Source of the DNA: Chloroflexi bacterium RBG_16_64_43
GTDB taxonomy: Bacteria > Chloroflexota > Anaerolineae > Anaerolineales > RBG-16-64-43
NCBI GenBank assembly: GCA_001796965.1
Contig: MGOA01000073.1
Location: forward strand, 1-5,709
Length of the DNA: 5,709 bases
Reading direction: 5' to 3'
Part shown: one piece after another, positions 5,440 to 5,709 of the stretch
How the letters are laid out: each line of letters opens with the position of its first letter
Numbering within the stretch: the stretch's first letter is position 1
Made by a program: the position numbers and the translations under genes
The notes under the pieces: model-generated
The model's database searches: none
What the model was told of the DNA's origin: nothing
The model's input: the letters and a program-made list of their open reading frames with translations, nothing else

Positions 5440-5620
5440 CGGCGCCGGCGGCTTGCCGAAGGACGGTCTCGGCCTCACCCCCTTCTCCCCTCCGCCTCGC
5501 AGCTCCCTTGCACAATGCCGACAATGGCGGAAAGGGGGTGGAGTAGATCAGGAAGGCGGGGGCCAAGCCCCCGCCTTCCTGAAGAACCCTCCCCTCCCCC
5601 ATCACTACGCAGTCGCGCTC
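5440..5620. other. GC-skewed spacer between nurA and the insertion sequence
   Basis: No gene is supported here. The strand carries long pyrimidine-rich tracts (5473-5512) and C tracts (5587-5600), with purine-rich stretches between. CACCCCCTT (5476-5484) and AAGGGGGTG (5532-5540) are perfect complements, and TCCGCC (5491-5496) with GGCGGA (5526-5531) can pair inside them. A separate, stronger hairpin lies at 5548-5582. On the minus strand the C tracts read as GGGGG-A-GGGG-A-GGG. Confidence 0.5.
5548..5582. terminator. Strong hairpin after nurA, possible terminator or dispersed palindrome
   Basis: A perfect 16-bp inverted repeat: left arm TCAGGAAGGCGGGGGC (5548-5563), loop CAA, right arm at 5567-5582. 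It begins 108 bases after the nurA stop. The stem is far stronger than most terminators need, but neither side has a T run, so ordinary intrinsic termination is doubtful. It could slow polymerase, protect the 3' end of the mRNA, or be a copy of a dispersed REP-like palindrome. Confidence 0.5.
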
Positions 5621-5709
5621 TGGACTTGCCCTGGTTTCGTGGACAGTAGAAATGTCTTGTAGACTGAGACCAGGAGGAGAGGCATGGGCACTGGATATCG
5701 CAAGTACAC
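5621..5709 (+). mobile_element. Left end of a probable IS3-family insertion sequence (truncated by window)
   Basis: From TGGACTTGCCCTGG (5621-5634) the sequence looks like the terminal inverted repeat of an IS3-type element: it begins with TG, continues TTTCGTGGACAG, and is followed within about 60 bases by a transposase start with a strong AGGAGG. The right end, transposase body and target duplication lie outside the window, so the boundary and family rest on resemblance. The base composition also changes, from the G/C tracts before it to a more balanced sequence. TGGAC recurs at 5621-5625 and 5640-5644, as is common in IS ends that carry transposase-binding repeats. Confidence 0.6.
5684..5709 (+). 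CDS. Transposase OrfA, N-terminal fragment (cut by window end)
   Basis: Only ATG and seven further full codons are present, reading MGTGYRKY followed by a partial Thr codon. A basic, aromatic start of this kind resembles IS3-family OrfA proteins, small helix-turn-helix proteins that continue with a 'T.EFK.EAV' type motif; that part is beyond the window. AGGAGG (5672-5677) lies six bases before the ATG, a strong ribosome binding site. The preceding 60 bases match an IS terminal region. The identity is inferred from context more than from the eight residues. Confidence 0.5.

Noticed and set aside
1..5709. CRISPR array, tRNA, rRNA or toxin-antitoxin pair
   Set aside because: No regularly spaced repeats, no clover-leaf or rRNA signature, and no paired small overlapping genes were found.

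Overview
The window is GC-rich bacterial DNA with six complete protein genes and the first codons of a seventh. Every complete start has a Shine-Dalgarno-like purine block, and three starts are GTG. The gene set (imidazolonepropionase, a NurA nuclease, DUF2721 and DUF1579 proteins) suits an environmental bacterium of a Chloroflexota-like or similar poorly cultured lineage. That placement rests on gene content alone and is weak.

Layout. The left half (197-2502) holds four small genes, all on the minus strand. In transcription order they are a DUF1579-type protein (2502-2038), a DUF2721 membrane protein (1872-1429), a four-helix membrane protein (1310-813) and an SRPBCC-fold protein (628-197). 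Gaps of 118 to 184 bases separate them, so they are collinear but not a tightly packed operon. The right half is on the plus strand: hutI, imidazolonepropionase of histidine breakdown (2649-3914), then a nurA-like nuclease gene with its own well-formed promoter (4210-5439). A GC-rich spacer with a 16-bp-stem hairpin follows. The window ends inside what looks like the left end of an IS3-family insertion sequence (from about 5621), whose transposase gene starts at 5684.

Regulation. The 146-bp divergent region between the DUF1579 gene and hutI contains a back-to-back -10 element (TATTATA, readable on both strands) in the loop of an imperfect 64-bp inverted repeat. The nurA promoter (TTGCAC, 16-bp spacer, TATAAT) has a perfect 14-bp palindrome filling most of its spacer, which is a classic place for an operator. 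The probable transcription start lies downstream of the first in-frame ATG, so the real nurA start is most likely ATG 4210.

Functionally the genes do not form one obvious pathway. hutI has no hutU, hutH or hutG beside it, and nurA has no herA beside it within the window. I see no CRISPR array, RNA gene or convincing multi-gene defence system. The most interesting material is the regulatory architecture around hutI and nurA, the altered terminal motif of NurA, and the fold-back leader of the insertion sequence.
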